From assembly GCF_020026925.1 (NCBI RefSeq), contig NZ_JAIQDW010000007.1, positions 145,533 to 209,532 of the forward strand: 64,000 nt of DNA, in the 5' to 3' direction. The notes beneath the pieces were generated by a model. It saw only the letters and a list, made by a program, of their open reading frames with translations, was not told the origin of the DNA and made no database searches. The stretch's first letter is position 1; each line of letters begins with the position of its first letter. The position numbers and the translations under genes are program-made. This DNA comes from Flavobacterium hibisci. GTDB taxonomy: Bacteria > Bacteroidota > Bacteroidia > Flavobacteriales > Flavobacteriaceae. This document shows positions 44,995 to 57,074 of this stretch, piece by piece.

Positions 44995-46005
44995 TTAATA
45001 ATCTAAAAGTCCCATACTGAATTCATCATAAGGCGCACCGGTATCAGTTCCTAAAGGTACGATGTTTTCCAGTTTTTGTACTTCAGATTCGCTCAATACG
45101 ATTTTACTTGCTTCTATATTTTGTTCAAGATATTTTCTGCGTTTCGTTCCTGGAATTGGCACTATTCCTTTGCTGATAATCCAAGCCAACGCTAATTGAG
45201 AAGAGGTAATGTTTTTTTCTCTAGCTAATTGTTCCACTGCTTCTACGAGTTCAATGTTTTTATAGAAATACTTTTCCTGAAAACGCGGAATTCCTCTTCG
45301 AAAATCATTTTCGGGCAAATCATCGATTTTGCGGATTTGTCCGGACAAAAAACCTCTTCCTAAAGGTGAATAAGCGACAAAACCAATTCCCAACTCATTC
45401 AAAGTTTTGATAACACCTTTTTCCTCAACCGTTCTTTCAAACAAAGAATATTCACTCTGAACAGCTGTTATAGGATGAACAGCATGAGCTCTTTTTACTG
45501 TTTCCGAGGACACTTCGGATAATCCGATGTAACGAATTTTTCCTTCTTTTACCAGATCAGACATCGCTTCAATAGTTTCTTCAATAGGTGTGTTTTTATC
45601 GAGACGATGCATATAATAAAGATCAATGTAATCCGTTTTTAGATTTTTAAGGGAACGTTCTACTGATTTTTTTACATAATCTTTCTTTCCATTTATTTTC
45701 CACGTTACCTGCTCCTTGTCATCAATTTCCCAACCGAATTTCGTAGCGATACTATATTGGTCACGATTTCCTTCAATGGCTTTCGCGATGAGTTGCTCAT
45801 TTTTAAAAGGACCATACAAATCTGCCGTGTCTAGGAAATTACCACCTAATTCAAATGAGCGATGAATAGTTGCTATTGCTTCTTTCTCATCGGTTTTGCC
45901 ATACATATCTGCGTCTCCAAAACCTGTCATTCCCATGCACCCCAAACCTATAGTAGGAATAACCAAACCCTGACTTCCTAATTTTACCTGATTTAAATTC
46001 TTCAT
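44995..46005 (-). CDS. Aldo/keto reductase, 336 aa
   Basis: NADPH-dependent carbonyl reductase with the (beta/alpha)8 fold. The catalytic tetrad is visible as Asp59 and Tyr64 (NFLDTADLYG), Lys89 (IATKFG) and His133 (YYMHRLD). The cofactor-binding end has VPIPGTKRRKYLEQN. The start GLGCMGMTGFG is typical of the YajO/IolS-like bacterial group. It probably detoxifies aldehydes or reduces quinone-type ketones. Co-transcribed with the AraC gene 13 bases downstream. Confidence 0.9.
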   Translation of the reverse strand: MKNLNQVKLGSQGLVIPTIGLGCMGMTGFGDADMYGKTDEKEAIATIHRSFELGGNFLDTADLYGPFKNEQLIAKAIEGNRDQYSIATKFGWEIDDKEQVTWKINGKKDYVKKSVERSLKNLKTDYIDLYYMHRLDKNTPIEETIEAMSDLVKEGKIRYIGLSEVSSETVKRAHAVHPITAVQSEYSLFERTVEEKGVIKTLNELGIGFVAYSPLGRGFLSGQIRKIDDLPENDFRRGIPRFQEKYFYKNIELVEAVEQLAREKNITSSQLALAWIISKGIVPIPGTKRRKYLEQNIEASKIVLSESEVQKLENIVPLGTDTGAPYDEFSMGLLDY

Positions 46006-46113
46006 AATTGTTTATTTTAATAACACAAAGTTGAAGAGAAATCCAGAATCTGCTGTATGCAAAACGATGATTAACGTATCTAAATCACAGATAAGTAATC
46101 TTTATTTCGTCAA

Positions 46114-46450
46114 TTAAACGATTGTGTGAATTCTATAGGAGATGTTTCAGTTTTGCTTTTGAACAATTTACTGAAAGACTGAGAATGCTCAAAACCCAAT
46201 CCGAATGCAATTTCGCTAATTGATAAATTGGTCGTTAAAAGTTTTTCTCTTGCCTTTCGATGAGTTTTTCGCTTAAGACCTGATTAGGTGTCATTCCAAA
46301 CATAATACCTTTCATCGAAATCGCAATCCTGTTTGTCCATACCTGTATTTGTGATCCATAGCTCTCTTTACAGAAATCATATAAAAATCGAAAATCAAAC
46401 TCTGTCTAAGACTTTCTGAAGGCTGAAAAATAGGTGCGATGATTTTGAAG
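46114..46450 (-). pseudogene. Decayed AraC-family regulator
   Basis: Reading back from a stop at 46114, the frame gives KLLTTNLSISEIAFGLG, then FEHSQSFSKLFKSKTETSP, nearly the same as the C-terminal HTH of the AraC protein at 44082. One missing base at about 46255 changes the frame to TPNQVLSEKLIE, and further up FDFYMISVKRAMDHKYRYGQ matches its N-terminal part. The middle (about 150 residues) is deleted. So it is a duplicated regulator in decay, flanking the reductase. Confidence 0.8.
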
Positions 46451-46474
46451 CAGTTAATTCATTTTGTATTTGAT

Positions 46475-46507
46475 AAAAAAAAGACAACCATTTCTGATTG
46501 TCTTTTT
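46475..46507 (-). terminator. Terminator of icd
   Basis: AAAAAGACAA (46478-46487) pairs with TTGTCTTTTT (46498-46507), giving a T-rich tail on the minus strand 27 bases after the icd stop. Confidence 0.8.
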
Positions 46508-46533
46508 CTAATATATAAATAAGATTGCTTTAA

Positions 46534-48882
<2,349 letters not shown>

Positions 48883-48974
48883 TTAACAGATTACTATTTC
48901 GCAGACTTTAAATTATTAAATCAATGATTTTTACAATAAAAAATTATGTTTTTGGTATTTCAAAAAGTGACCCT

Positions 48975-49016
48975 AAAAAAAAACTCGTTTCAGATTACCT
49001 GAAACGAGTTTTTTAT
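48975..49016 (-). terminator. Terminator of rplS
   Basis: The stem ACTCGTTTCAG with CTGAAACGAGT, extended by an A-run and a T-run, spans 48978-49014 with a 5-base loop. It lies 20 bases past the rplS stop. Confidence 0.85.
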
Positions 49017-49033
49017 AACAAAGAGATAAATGA

Positions 49034-49384
49034 TTATCTTCTTTTATCTTTAATCTTAGCTTTTTTACCAGTAAGATCTCTGAAGTAGAAAATTCTTGCT
49101 CTACGTACAGCACCTTTCTTGTTGATTTCAATTTTTTGTAAAGCTGGCAAGTTTACCGGGAAGATACGCTCCACACCAATAGCTCCAGACATTTTACGAA
49201 TAGTAAAAGTTTCTGTGTTACCAGAACCTCTTCTTTGAATAACAACTCCTTTAAAAAACTGAGTTCTTGTTTTTTCACCCTCTTTAATTTCGTAGAAAAC
49301 TGTGATAGTATCTCCAGCTCCGAATTCAGGGAAATCTTTTTTAGCAACGAATTCGTTTTGAACGAATTTTAATAAATCTGCCAT
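49034..49384 (-). CDS. rplS: 50S ribosomal protein L19, 116 aa
   Basis: Ribosomal protein at the interface of the two subunits. It has the family's marks: FGAGDTITVFYEIKEGEKTR, FFKGVVIQRRGSG, FTIRKMSGAIGVERIFPVN and a basic end with RRARIFYFRDLTGKKAKI. Full length. trmD lies directly upstream on the same strand, the conserved order. Confidence 0.97.
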   Translation of the reverse strand: MADLLKFVQNEFVAKKDFPEFGAGDTITVFYEIKEGEKTRTQFFKGVVIQRRGSGNTETFTIRKMSGAIGVERIFPVNLPALQKIEINKKGAVRRARIFYFRDLTGKKAKIKDKRR

Positions 49385-49559
49385 GATAATTTAAATTATG
49401 GTTTTTATAATAAAGCAACATACACGGATTTCGCCAGAGGTTGGTCTAATTCGGGTGCAAATGTAGATAAAAAAAATAAAATTCCAAACAAAACAAACTC
49501 CAAATTCCATTTTTCAACTAACTGATTAATTGGGATTTGGAATTTTAAAAATTTAGAAT

Positions 49560-50234
49560 TTATTCCAGCAAATCCGGGCGTCTGTTTTTTGTATGTTCAT
49601 ACGCCATGTCTTCGCGCCATTTATCAATTTTGGCAGCATGACCACTGGTTAAAATTTCCGGCACTTTCCAGCCTTTATAATCTGCAGGTCTTGTATATAT
49701 AGGACCAGAAAGCAGATTATCCTGAAAACTATCTGTCAATGCCGAAGTTTCGTCACTTAAAACACCAGGTATCAATCTGATTAATGCATCTGATAACACT
49801 AAAGCACCTAATTCACCCCCAGATAAAACATAATCACCAATTGAAATCTCTTTAGTAATAAAATGATCGCGAACACGCTGATCTACACCTTTATAATGTC
49901 CGCATAAAATAATAATATTTTCATACATTGACATGGTATTAGCCATTTTCTGATTCAGGGTTTCACCATCCGGAGACATGTAAATGATTTCGTCGTATTC
50001 GCGCTGGCTTTTCAAGTGTGTAATACAGTCGTCAATAGGCTGAACGGTCATTACCATTCCGGCTCCTCCTCCAAAAGGATAATCATCGACACTTTTTTGT
50101 TTATTGGTAGTATAATCGCGTAAATTATGAAAATGAACTTCAACCAGGCCTTTATCAATGGCACGTTTCATAATCGAAGCCTCAAAAGGACTTTTTAATA
50201 ATTCCGGCAAAATCGTAATAATATCAATTCGCAT
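49560..50234 (-). CDS. trmD: tRNA (guanine37-N1)-methyltransferase, 224 aa
   Basis: Methylates G37 of tRNAs that read CNN codons, using SAM, and so prevents frameshifting. SPOUT-class trefoil knot: [66 protein letters not shown] and the catalytic-loop aspartate in ETSALTDSF. Normal length. It lies upstream of rplS with about 175 bases between, as in many bacteria. Confidence 0.97.
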   Translation of the reverse strand: MRIDIITILPELLKSPFEASIMKRAIDKGLVEVHFHNLRDYTTNKQKSVDDYPFGGGAGMVMTVQPIDDCITHLKSQREYDEIIYMSPDGETLNQKMANTMSMYENIIILCGHYKGVDQRVRDHFITKEISIGDYVLSGGELGALVLSDALIRLIPGVLSDETSALTDSFQDNLLSGPIYTRPADYKGWKVPEILTSGHAAKIDKWREDMAYEHTKNRRPDLLE

Positions 50235-50324
50235 TTTATTTATTCAATAGTTCTGAGGGGCAAAGATACAAAGTAAATAGCTTCTTCAAATTCAAATACC
50301 AATGTCAATTTCAAAATTCAATGG

Positions 50325-50987
50325 TTAATCCGTACATTCCATCAATAATAAATCACCGTTATTGTGCGTAATAGTAACTATTCCGTCTTTTGCTACTGAA
50401 TTGCTGCTGCCTGTTCTGTAACCCATCGTGAGCGTATCGTCCTGTAATTCATATTTTAGATTGTTCGAAAAAATACCATTTACAACTCCAATCGGGATAA
50501 GGGAAATTGGTGTTTGTTCAGTGTACCATTTTTCGAATTTATTGGGCAGTAGAAATATTTTGGAATGATCGTCGAGAATAACAATTTTAAGTAAATCGCG
50601 GTAGCGGACGATATTGGTAAGATTTGTAATGGTGTGGTCTGCACGTTTTCCTGTAGCCCAGACTACATTTACAGCAGGGATTTTTCTATCGATTAGATAA
50701 TCAAAAGCTTTCTCTAAATCGGTTTTATTTTGATCCGGGGTATAAACAATTTCGATTGGATATTGGGCTGTTTTGTAGATTTCAGGATCAAACCCCCGAT
50801 CGAAATCCCCCAACAGGACATCAACTTTAATTCCCAGATCAATGACACGTTCAATAGCCGAATCGAGTACGATAACAAGCGGAGACCATTCGAGCAATTG
50901 TCCTAATAACTCAGCACTGCAGGAGGCTCCGTTTGCAATAATTAATGCAGGTTCCTGATCGTCGCGAACTATATGATGTGATGACAT
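50325..50987 (-). CDS. Thiamine pyrophosphokinase, 220 aa
   Basis: Transfers pyrophosphate from ATP to thiamine to make thiamine pyrophosphate. Motifs: LIIANGASCSAELLG, VDVLLGDFDRG (the metal-binding Asp cluster at about 60-64), TPDQNKTDLEKAFDYL and WATGKRADHTITNL. A C-terminal beta domain (KDGIVTITHNNGDLLL) binds thiamine. Full length. Lies upstream of trmD with 90 bases between. Confidence 0.9.
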   Translation of the reverse strand: MSSHHIVRDDQEPALIIANGASCSAELLGQLLEWSPLVIVLDSAIERVIDLGIKVDVLLGDFDRGFDPEIYKTAQYPIEIVYTPDQNKTDLEKAFDYLIDRKIPAVNVVWATGKRADHTITNLTNIVRYRDLLKIVILDDHSKIFLLPNKFEKWYTEQTPISLIPIGVVNGIFSNNLKYELQDDTLTMGYRTGSSNSVAKDGIVTITHNNGDLLLMECTD

Positions 50988-51042
50988 GCTGTGTTTTTTT
51001 GAATGCTGTGCAAAGGTACTGCTCCTATTTTATATTTCAAAT

Positions 51043-51513
51043 TTAAGATTTACGATCTTTTACAGAATCAAAATCCAGCAGCCTCCTATGGTAATTGATT
51101 TGCCCTAAATGATATGCCAAATGAGTAGAAAGATGCATAAGAAAAAAGCCCGATTTCATTTCTTTTTCAAAAACAATTTGCGGATATATCGCTTCTAAAT
51201 CGGCTTCCTTTAAAATATCCAATGTGTTGTTTACCATCAAAATTGTTTCTTCAATTTGAGTTATTAATTGATCTTTTCGAACACCTTTTGATGAAAATTC
51301 TAAAGGGCGGTTACGGACATAACCTGTGTTTCCGAGGACAGCACCTATGTAAGTATTAAGATTTCCAATTAGATGCAGACAAAGATTTCCTGCAGAATTA
51401 GCAATGTTTTTATCAATAACCCAAAGCTGGTTTTCGGTTTGATACGCTTCAATTTCTTCTTTTAGTTTATTGAGATCGCGGTTAAAAAGCAATCGTAAAT
51501 TTTCTATCAGCAT
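51043..51513 (-). CDS. DinB-like (DUF1572) protein, 156 aa
   Basis: Four-helix bundle of the DinB/YfiT superfamily. Putative metal ligands are His47 (LCLHLIGNLNTYIG), His131 and His135 (LSTHLAYHLGQINYH). Many relatives are thiol-dependent metalloenzymes, but the reaction of this subgroup is unknown. Coupled to the gene at 51518 (4-base gap). Confidence 0.8.
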   Translation of the reverse strand: MLIENLRLLFNRDLNKLKEEIEAYQTENQLWVIDKNIANSAGNLCLHLIGNLNTYIGAVLGNTGYVRNRPLEFSSKGVRKDQLITQIEETILMVNNTLDILKEADLEAIYPQIVFEKEMKSGFFLMHLSTHLAYHLGQINYHRRLLDFDSVKDRKS

Positions 51514-51517
51514 GATA

Positions 51518-52000
51518 TTAAACTTTATTTTTTACAGGAATCCAGATTTCTTCCTCTGAATCCGGATCATCTTTTTTGTAGTTTTCAGTCATTATAGCAA
51601 AATGTGGACGGTCATCAACAAAATATTTTGAATCCGGAAGCCATTCTGTAAAAATAAAACGATAGGATTTCTCTGCTTCTGGCGATGGTCCTTTGTGAAT
51701 AAAAACAGCATACAATCCATCAGGAACCAACAAACTTTCCATACCTGCCGGAATTTCATTTAAATCAGACACTTCAACAGCTGCCCACTTTTCAAAAGTA
51801 TTTTTAGGATTGAAATTATTAAAATGTCCTTCAGGAAAAACTTCAAGTGAGTATAAATTAGAGTCTATAGAATTCCTGATTTTTTTTCTCTCCGGCATGA
51901 AACTGCTCCATAACTGGAATGTTTTATTTTCTATGAAAGACATTGTAATATGTTTGCCTATGAGTTTTTTCCCGGTTAGGGTTTCGATTCTGGAATTCAT
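51518..52000 (-). CDS. GyrI-like/effector-binding-domain protein, 160 aa
   Basis: Stand-alone small-molecule-binding domain of the GyrI/SOUL-like fold: TLTGKKLIGKHITMSFIENK, FEKWAAVEVSD, GLYAVFIHKGP (the conserved Y/H-x-G-P turn) and a C-terminal EEIWIPVK strand. Such proteins bind drugs or toxins or hydrolyse electrophiles. No DNA-binding domain. It lies between the DUF4249 lipoprotein and the DinB-like gene. Confidence 0.8.
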   Translation of the reverse strand: MNSRIETLTGKKLIGKHITMSFIENKTFQLWSSFMPERKKIRNSIDSNLYSLEVFPEGHFNNFNPKNTFEKWAAVEVSDLNEIPAGMESLLVPDGLYAVFIHKGPSPEAEKSYRFIFTEWLPDSKYFVDDRPHFAIMTENYKKDDPDSEEEIWIPVKNKV

Positions 52001-52008
52001 ATCATTAA

Positions 52009-52824
52009 TTATTTTACAATATATTTTCTTGAAACAGTTTCACTTAGCGAAAAATAACCCAGCGGATAATTGCTTTTATCGGTTGTGTTAATAATATTGC
52101 CTTTTACTGTTGCCGGGGGAGTTTGGAAAGGACCACCTACATTATTGCCTGCAAGACTTACTAATATATTCATATAATTATAGTATTGTTTTGAAATTCC
52201 ATAATGCGTTATTTCGACTTCGTCTCCTGCTTTTAAATCTTCGTCATCAGAAATGCTAAAAAATTCGTTGCCCTGATAAAATTCGTCTTTATCAGCATAA
52301 TAAGTAGAGGTAATTTTATTTGAATAAGTATATTTATATAAATAATAATTGTCTACATCTGCCGGATCATTATAAAAAGCCCTTACAACAATACCGGCGA
52401 GTTGGCCTCCGTAATATTGCGTGATATTGTTTATTGGAGTTATCGATTTTAGCGTTTCACTCGCTGTATAGGTATTTCCATTAGTAATTATAGTCAGAGA
52501 ATAATTTTCGTCAATTACCGGTTTAAAATTATTGCACACATACCTGCCTGTATTTGGTACTTCTGTAAAATTAAATTGCTGGTTAGTACTATTTTTAACA
52601 TAAACCACTGCACCTGTAACTATTGGGATCTCATCTTCAAAATAACCTGTTGTAGTTGTCAGTTTTATTGTTTGCTGTGCACCAGATGTTCCTTTTCTCC
52701 AATTAATGGCCGCTTCTACTACTAGTTTGGGTTTGGCAGTTTCTAAATCAACATGAACGACTTCTTCACATCCTGTAAACAATAATAATATAAAAAATAC
52801 CACTGATAAAATTACTTTTTTCAT
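52009..52824 (-). CDS. DUF4249 outer-membrane lipoprotein, 271 aa
   Basis: Signal peptide with lipobox FTGC (Cys19), followed by EEVVHVDLETAKPKLVVEA, the standard start of DUF4249 proteins. The rest is beta-sandwich with repeated 'V-x-N-x-G-x-Y' type strands. DUF4249 genes nearly always follow a TonB receptor gene, as here (38-base gap), and probably form an outer-membrane uptake complex with it, much as SusD with SusC. Substrate unknown. Confidence 0.88.
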   Translation of the reverse strand: MKKVILSVVFFILLLFTGCEEVVHVDLETAKPKLVVEAAINWRKGTSGAQQTIKLTTTTGYFEDEIPIVTGAVVYVKNSTNQQFNFTEVPNTGRYVCNNFKPVIDENYSLTIITNGNTYTASETLKSITPINNITQYYGGQLAGIVVRAFYNDPADVDNYYLYKYTYSNKITSTYYADKDEFYQGNEFFSISDDEDLKAGDEVEITHYGISKQYYNYMNILVSLAGNNVGGPFQTPPATVKGNIINTTDKSNYPLGYFSLSETVSRKYIVK

Positions 52825-52862
52825 GCTTTATGTTTTATTTCTTTTTAGGGAAATTGATTTTT

Positions 52863-55241
52863 TTAGAACTTAAAATTATAACTTATTGCAGGTACAATAC
52901 CAAAAATAGAGGTTCTTATTGCTTCGTTATAACCGGTGTCAGCATTTTGACGGAAATTTATAGAGGCTGCATTTTGTCTATTGTACAAATTGTATATACT
53001 AAAAACCCATTCGCCTTTCCATTTTCTGTTTTCATTTTTTTCAAGAGATAATGTTGCTGAAATATCTAAATGATGATATGCAGGCAGACGATTTTCATTT
53101 CGCAATCCATAACCAGGAACAGTTATACCTAAATATTCATACTGACTATTTGGATAGGAAACCGGCTGACCAGACTGTAAAATAAAATTAGCTCCAAATG
53201 ACCATCGCCCATTTAAAGTATAAGCTGAAGTAATAGCCAAATTGTGTAGTTTATCATATGCCGAATTATACCATTTCCCGTTATTAATTCCTGTTTCTTC
53301 AGATGTCCTGCCAGGAGTTTGCTGCTCTGATTTTGAAAGTGTATAAGAAATCCAACCATTAAATTTGCCTTCATTCTTTTTAAACATGATTTCTAATCCA
53401 TAGGCGCGCATCTGTCCATTCAAAATTACCTGCTCAATCGCGTCGTTTGCAATCAGATCAGCACCATCAATATAATCAAGCCTGTTTTTAACTTTTTTAT
53501 AATAAATCTCAGTTTCTAATGAATAAGTACCGTTATTAAAATTCCTAAAATATCCCAAAGCAACCTGGTCTGCAATTTGAGGTTTGATATAATTATCACT
53601 GGGTGTCCACACATCAAGAGGTGTGGGAGACGACGTATTAGAAATTAACTGAAGATATTGTGCCATTCTGTTGTAACTAGCCTTTACTGACTGATTATCA
53701 TTTAGTTGATACGAAATTGAAAATCTTGGCTCAAAATTATTATAACTTTCAATAACTTCATTTTTACTGTAATGTTCAGTGCTTATTGGTGTTCCTTTTT
53801 CGTAAATCTCCATATCCGGATTGAAAACAACCGCATTATTATTTTCATACAAATTAACGGTAGAAGCCCCCAAACGATAAAACTGACTGAATCTCAATCC
53901 GTAATAAATTGTCATTTTTTTTGAAAGTTTATTTTCTGCATCAATATAAGGTGAAAGTGAAAGCGCATATTTTCTATCTAATTGTTCAGGATTAATAGTG
54001 AATTCATCACTTAATGGACTTATTTTCCCTGGATTAAAATCATAATAAATTCCATTTATACCATAACTTAATTTGAACTTATCTGATATGTAATGTTCAA
54101 AATCATATTTAACAGTATAATTTTTAATTCCGGAATCCCATTTGAATCCTATAAAATTTAAATCAAGTCCGTAATAATAATCACTATAAATTAAAGATAA
54201 ATTTGCAAATAATTTATCCGAATACAAATGACTCCAACGTAAATTCAAAGTAGAATTTCCATAAGTATTCATGAAAATTTTATTTAGTTTAAAAACGTCC
54301 CGGCCAAAATAACCCGATAAAAACAAACTGTTATTCTCGTTTAGTTTATAACTTAACTTGGTATTAAGATCATAAAAATAAGCTGCATTGTCTTTTTGTT
54401 CTTCTGATAATTTTAGAAATAAGTGGGCATACGAGGTTCTTCCTCCTATCAAAAATGATCCTTTATTTTTCACTATCGGACCTTCGGCAAGAATTCGACT
54501 TGAAATCAGGCCAATTCCACCATTTACATGAAATTCTTTGCTATTTCCGTCTTTCTGATAGATATCTAAAACCGAAGATACCCTTCCTCCGTAACGTGCT
54601 GGAATCCCTCCTTTATACAATTTCAAATTCTTAACGGCATCCGGATTAAAAACGGAGAAAAAACCAAAAACATGTGAAGAATTAAATATGGTTGCTTCAT
54701 CTAATAAAATTAAATTCTGGTCAGCACCTCCTCCCCTTACATTAAAACCTGAAGCCCCTTCACCAGCATTTGTAACTCCTGGCAATAGTAAAATAGACTT
54801 TATGACATCGACTTCACCAAAAACCACAGGCATTTTTTTAATAGAAAAAATGGATAGTTTATTAACACTCATTTCAGGCGATTTAATATTTGTCTTATAT
54901 CTAACCTCCTTGATTACAACTTCCTTAAGCTCTTCGTTATTTTCTTTTAAGAATAAATTATCTTTTATATCCTCTTTTAAAAGTATTGCCTTTTCGACTT
55001 CCTGATATCCTAAATGTTTTATTTTCAATTGATATTCTCCAGCAGGAAGTGTAAGGGAATAAAACCCGTACTTGTTTGTGTAGGTTTCAATATTCAATTC
55101 CGGAATATGGATATGTACCCCTATCAGGGATTCATTATTCCCAAAGTCTGTGATAGTTCCGCTTAGCGTAAATTTCTCCTGAGAAAAGGAAAATAAAGAG
55201 ATAATAAAAACAACAAATGTGTAGATTTTTTTTGTAATCAT
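52863..55241 (-). CDS. TonB-dependent receptor with CarboxypepD-like N-terminal domain, 792 aa
   Basis: Outer-membrane active transporter. Signal peptide (1-20), then a carboxypeptidase-regulatory-like domain (about 25-100, LSGTITDFGNNESLIGVHIH). The plug follows (about 120-230, with FNVRGGGADQNLILLDEATI and GGIPARYGGRVSSVLDI), then a 22-strand barrel rich in aromatic girdle residues to the final ISYNFKF, which ends in Phe as barrels do. Forms a two-gene unit with the DUF4249 lipoprotein. The ligand is not shown by the sequence. Confidence 0.93.
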   Translation of the reverse strand: MITKKIYTFVVFIISLFSFSQEKFTLSGTITDFGNNESLIGVHIHIPELNIETYTNKYGFYSLTLPAGEYQLKIKHLGYQEVEKAILLKEDIKDNLFLKENNEELKEVVIKEVRYKTNIKSPEMSVNKLSIFSIKKMPVVFGEVDVIKSILLLPGVTNAGEGASGFNVRGGGADQNLILLDEATIFNSSHVFGFFSVFNPDAVKNLKLYKGGIPARYGGRVSSVLDIYQKDGNSKEFHVNGGIGLISSRILAEGPIVKNKGSFLIGGRTSYAHLFLKLSEEQKDNAAYFYDLNTKLSYKLNENNSLFLSGYFGRDVFKLNKIFMNTYGNSTLNLRWSHLYSDKLFANLSLIYSDYYYGLDLNFIGFKWDSGIKNYTVKYDFEHYISDKFKLSYGINGIYYDFNPGKISPLSDEFTINPEQLDRKYALSLSPYIDAENKLSKKMTIYYGLRFSQFYRLGASTVNLYENNNAVVFNPDMEIYEKGTPISTEHYSKNEVIESYNNFEPRFSISYQLNDNQSVKASYNRMAQYLQLISNTSSPTPLDVWTPSDNYIKPQIADQVALGYFRNFNNGTYSLETEIYYKKVKNRLDYIDGADLIANDAIEQVILNGQMRAYGLEIMFKKNEGKFNGWISYTLSKSEQQTPGRTSEETGINNGKWYNSAYDKLHNLAITSAYTLNGRWSFGANFILQSGQPVSYPNSQYEYLGITVPGYGLRNENRLPAYHHLDISATLSLEKNENRKWKGEWVFSIYNLYNRQNAASINFRQNADTGYNEAIRTSIFGIVPAISYNFKF

Positions 55242-55458
55242 ATCTGTATCAAATATACCTTACTTACGTTTTAGCACCTGTAATGGTTGCCCAAACGTTT
55301 TTAAGAATGAGTTAAGAAAATCTTTTTCAATTGTAGCCAAAGATAAATTTTAGAATTTATTTTGTTTGCCTCAAAAAATTTAAATTTGTATTCATATGCT
55401 TTTTTTTAACATTATTATCCTTTTGTATTGTACGACAACATTTATTTTTTTAGGCTAT

Positions 55459-55496
55459 AAAAAAATCTCTACAGCTAAATTAACTCTAGAGATTTT
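55459..55496 (-). terminator. Terminator of the 393-residue lipoprotein gene
   Basis: AAAATCTCTA (55462-55471) pairs with TAGAGATTTT (55487-55496), followed on the minus strand by a T-run. The remaining part of the 344-base spacer, toward the TonB receptor start, shows nothing but its presumed promoter. Confidence 0.65.
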
Positions 55497-55585
55497 AAGA
55501 TAAATTACTACAACATTAAGATTAAGATGTCCTCTTTCGATATAAAAAATGCATCTGGTCCTCTATTTTAAAAAGTTTTTTGTTT

Positions 55586-56767
55586 TTATCTGAATTTATT
55601 TCGAACAATAATATTCTTGAATTTAGCTTTTAGGTCTTCGCCTGTATCAAAAACCATTTGTTCATTGTTTGGAAAAGGGACTGCACGTTTATTAAAATAT
55701 CCGAGGTATTTTTCATCACACGCACTTTTATCTCCGCTATATGTTGAATAGACATTTTCAAAAACATATTCACTCGCCACTGGAAATGATTGCAATAAAC
55801 TATTGCTTTTTAAATCTACATAATCCACTTTTGCTGTTACCTGACATGCTTTGTACTGTCTGAATTCGAAAATTTTGATTTTAATCTTTTTAAGATTATC
55901 AACTTTTATGATACGGCCTAAACTATCCTTAACCGGATTACCCCTACTGTCCAGAAGTGTTTTAACACCATCCTTAATTTCTTTTTCATTAACGAATTCC
56001 TTTTCTTTTATTTGTTCGGGCGAAATGTGGATTTCCCTAAAATTTAAAATCAGGCTATAATCATAATGCGCATTTTTTTGTTTAACGCTATGGTACACAG
56101 TCCATTTATCGTTTAATCCGTAAGTATTAAAATCCAGTAAGTCGTCTTGTAACTGCTTCGGAATAATCATATTGGTTTCGTTCACAGCATAAACATTTAC
56201 AAAATCAGTTCCTTTAAACTGGGCGTCATTAATCAGTTTTTTGGCATTTTTATAATTTGGATTAATGCTTTCTATATAACTTAGATCATCATACGCTTTT
56301 CTTGCGTCTAGTTTATTAGGAGACTTAAAAAGAGCTTGCGCGTTTTCGTATAAAAATTTAGATAAGGCATTTTTACTGTTTACAATCTGATCAGAATAAT
56401 TATCAAAAACAAATTGAGCATTTTTTCCCTGTTTCAATAACTGAAGCGGTAATATTGGCCTGATTTTTTCCTGACGATTATTTAGCTGCAAATAAGTGTT
56501 GTAAATAAGCTCCAGATTAGCAGGATTTTTTTCTTTTTCCATCATTTCCAGATTTCTCAAATCCCGCTCTTTAGCTTTAGCAAATGCTTCTTCCAGCAAA
56601 TACACATAATCCTGTTTTCCTTTCGAATCTTTGTTCGTTTTTAATGCCTCAACAGCACGGTTTATAGCAGCGTCATAATTACCGTCACTAATAAGGGACT
56701 GGGTTGTTTTTACACCACAGGAAAAAGCCAGGAATATTATAGAAACAAATAAAGTAATTTTTTGCAT
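55586..56767 (-). CDS. Lipoprotein with helical repeats, 393 aa
   Basis: Signal peptide with lipobox LAFSC (Cys17). Residues about 25-200 are helical with TPR-like pairs (ISDGNYDAAINRAVEALKTN, then DYVYLLEEAFAKAKERDLRN), and the last 180 residues are beta-rich (INVYAVNETNMIIPKQL, FREIHISPEQ). Conserved-looking Bacteroidetes envelope protein of unknown role. Single gene with its own terminator. Confidence 0.75.
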   Translation of the reverse strand: MQKITLFVSIIFLAFSCGVKTTQSLISDGNYDAAINRAVEALKTNKDSKGKQDYVYLLEEAFAKAKERDLRNLEMMEKEKNPANLELIYNTYLQLNNRQEKIRPILPLQLLKQGKNAQFVFDNYSDQIVNSKNALSKFLYENAQALFKSPNKLDARKAYDDLSYIESINPNYKNAKKLINDAQFKGTDFVNVYAVNETNMIIPKQLQDDLLDFNTYGLNDKWTVYHSVKQKNAHYDYSLILNFREIHISPEQIKEKEFVNEKEIKDGVKTLLDSRGNPVKDSLGRIIKVDNLKKIKIKIFEFRQYKACQVTAKVDYVDLKSNSLLQSFPVASEYVFENVYSTYSGDKSACDEKYLGYFNKRAVPFPNNEQMVFDTGEDLKAKFKNIIVRNKFR

Positions 56768-56875
56768 AAGGTATCGTTTTGAAGGTGTAAATATATCTTT
56801 TTTAGCTTTTCAACAACTATGCCTTTTCATATTTATTTTGAGAAGCATATGTATTTACCTTAATCACAAAACCAG

Positions 56876-56945
56876 TCCCGCTCTATCCTAAATCTTTTAC
56901 AGCGAACCCCGCTGTAAAAGGATACCGGATCGATCGGGGCTAAAT
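56876..56945. repeat. REP-like intergenic hairpin repeat
   Basis: CTTTTACAGCG (56894-56904) and CGCTGTAAAAG (56910-56920) form a perfect 11-bp hairpin. It is framed by CCGCTCTATCC before and GATCGATCGGGGC after. The frame sequence recurs inverted at 59421-59510. Such elements are spread in Flavobacterium intergenic DNA, from memory. Confidence 0.65.
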
Positions 56946-57005
56946 TAGAAATCTTGTTTTCAAAGAGTAAAAAAACTCAATTATTTTCGTAATAAACGAT
57001 GAACT

Positions 57006-57036
57006 AAAAAAAGCCCGCCTCAATAAAGCAGGATTT
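57006..57036 (-). terminator. Terminator of the esterase gene
   Basis: On the minus strand CCTGC pairs with GCGGG (one G-U) around a short loop, followed by a T7 run. It lies about 40 bases past the esterase stop. Confidence 0.6.
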
Positions 57037-57074
57037 CATAGTTATCTTTGAATAAATTCATACACTCCTAAAAT

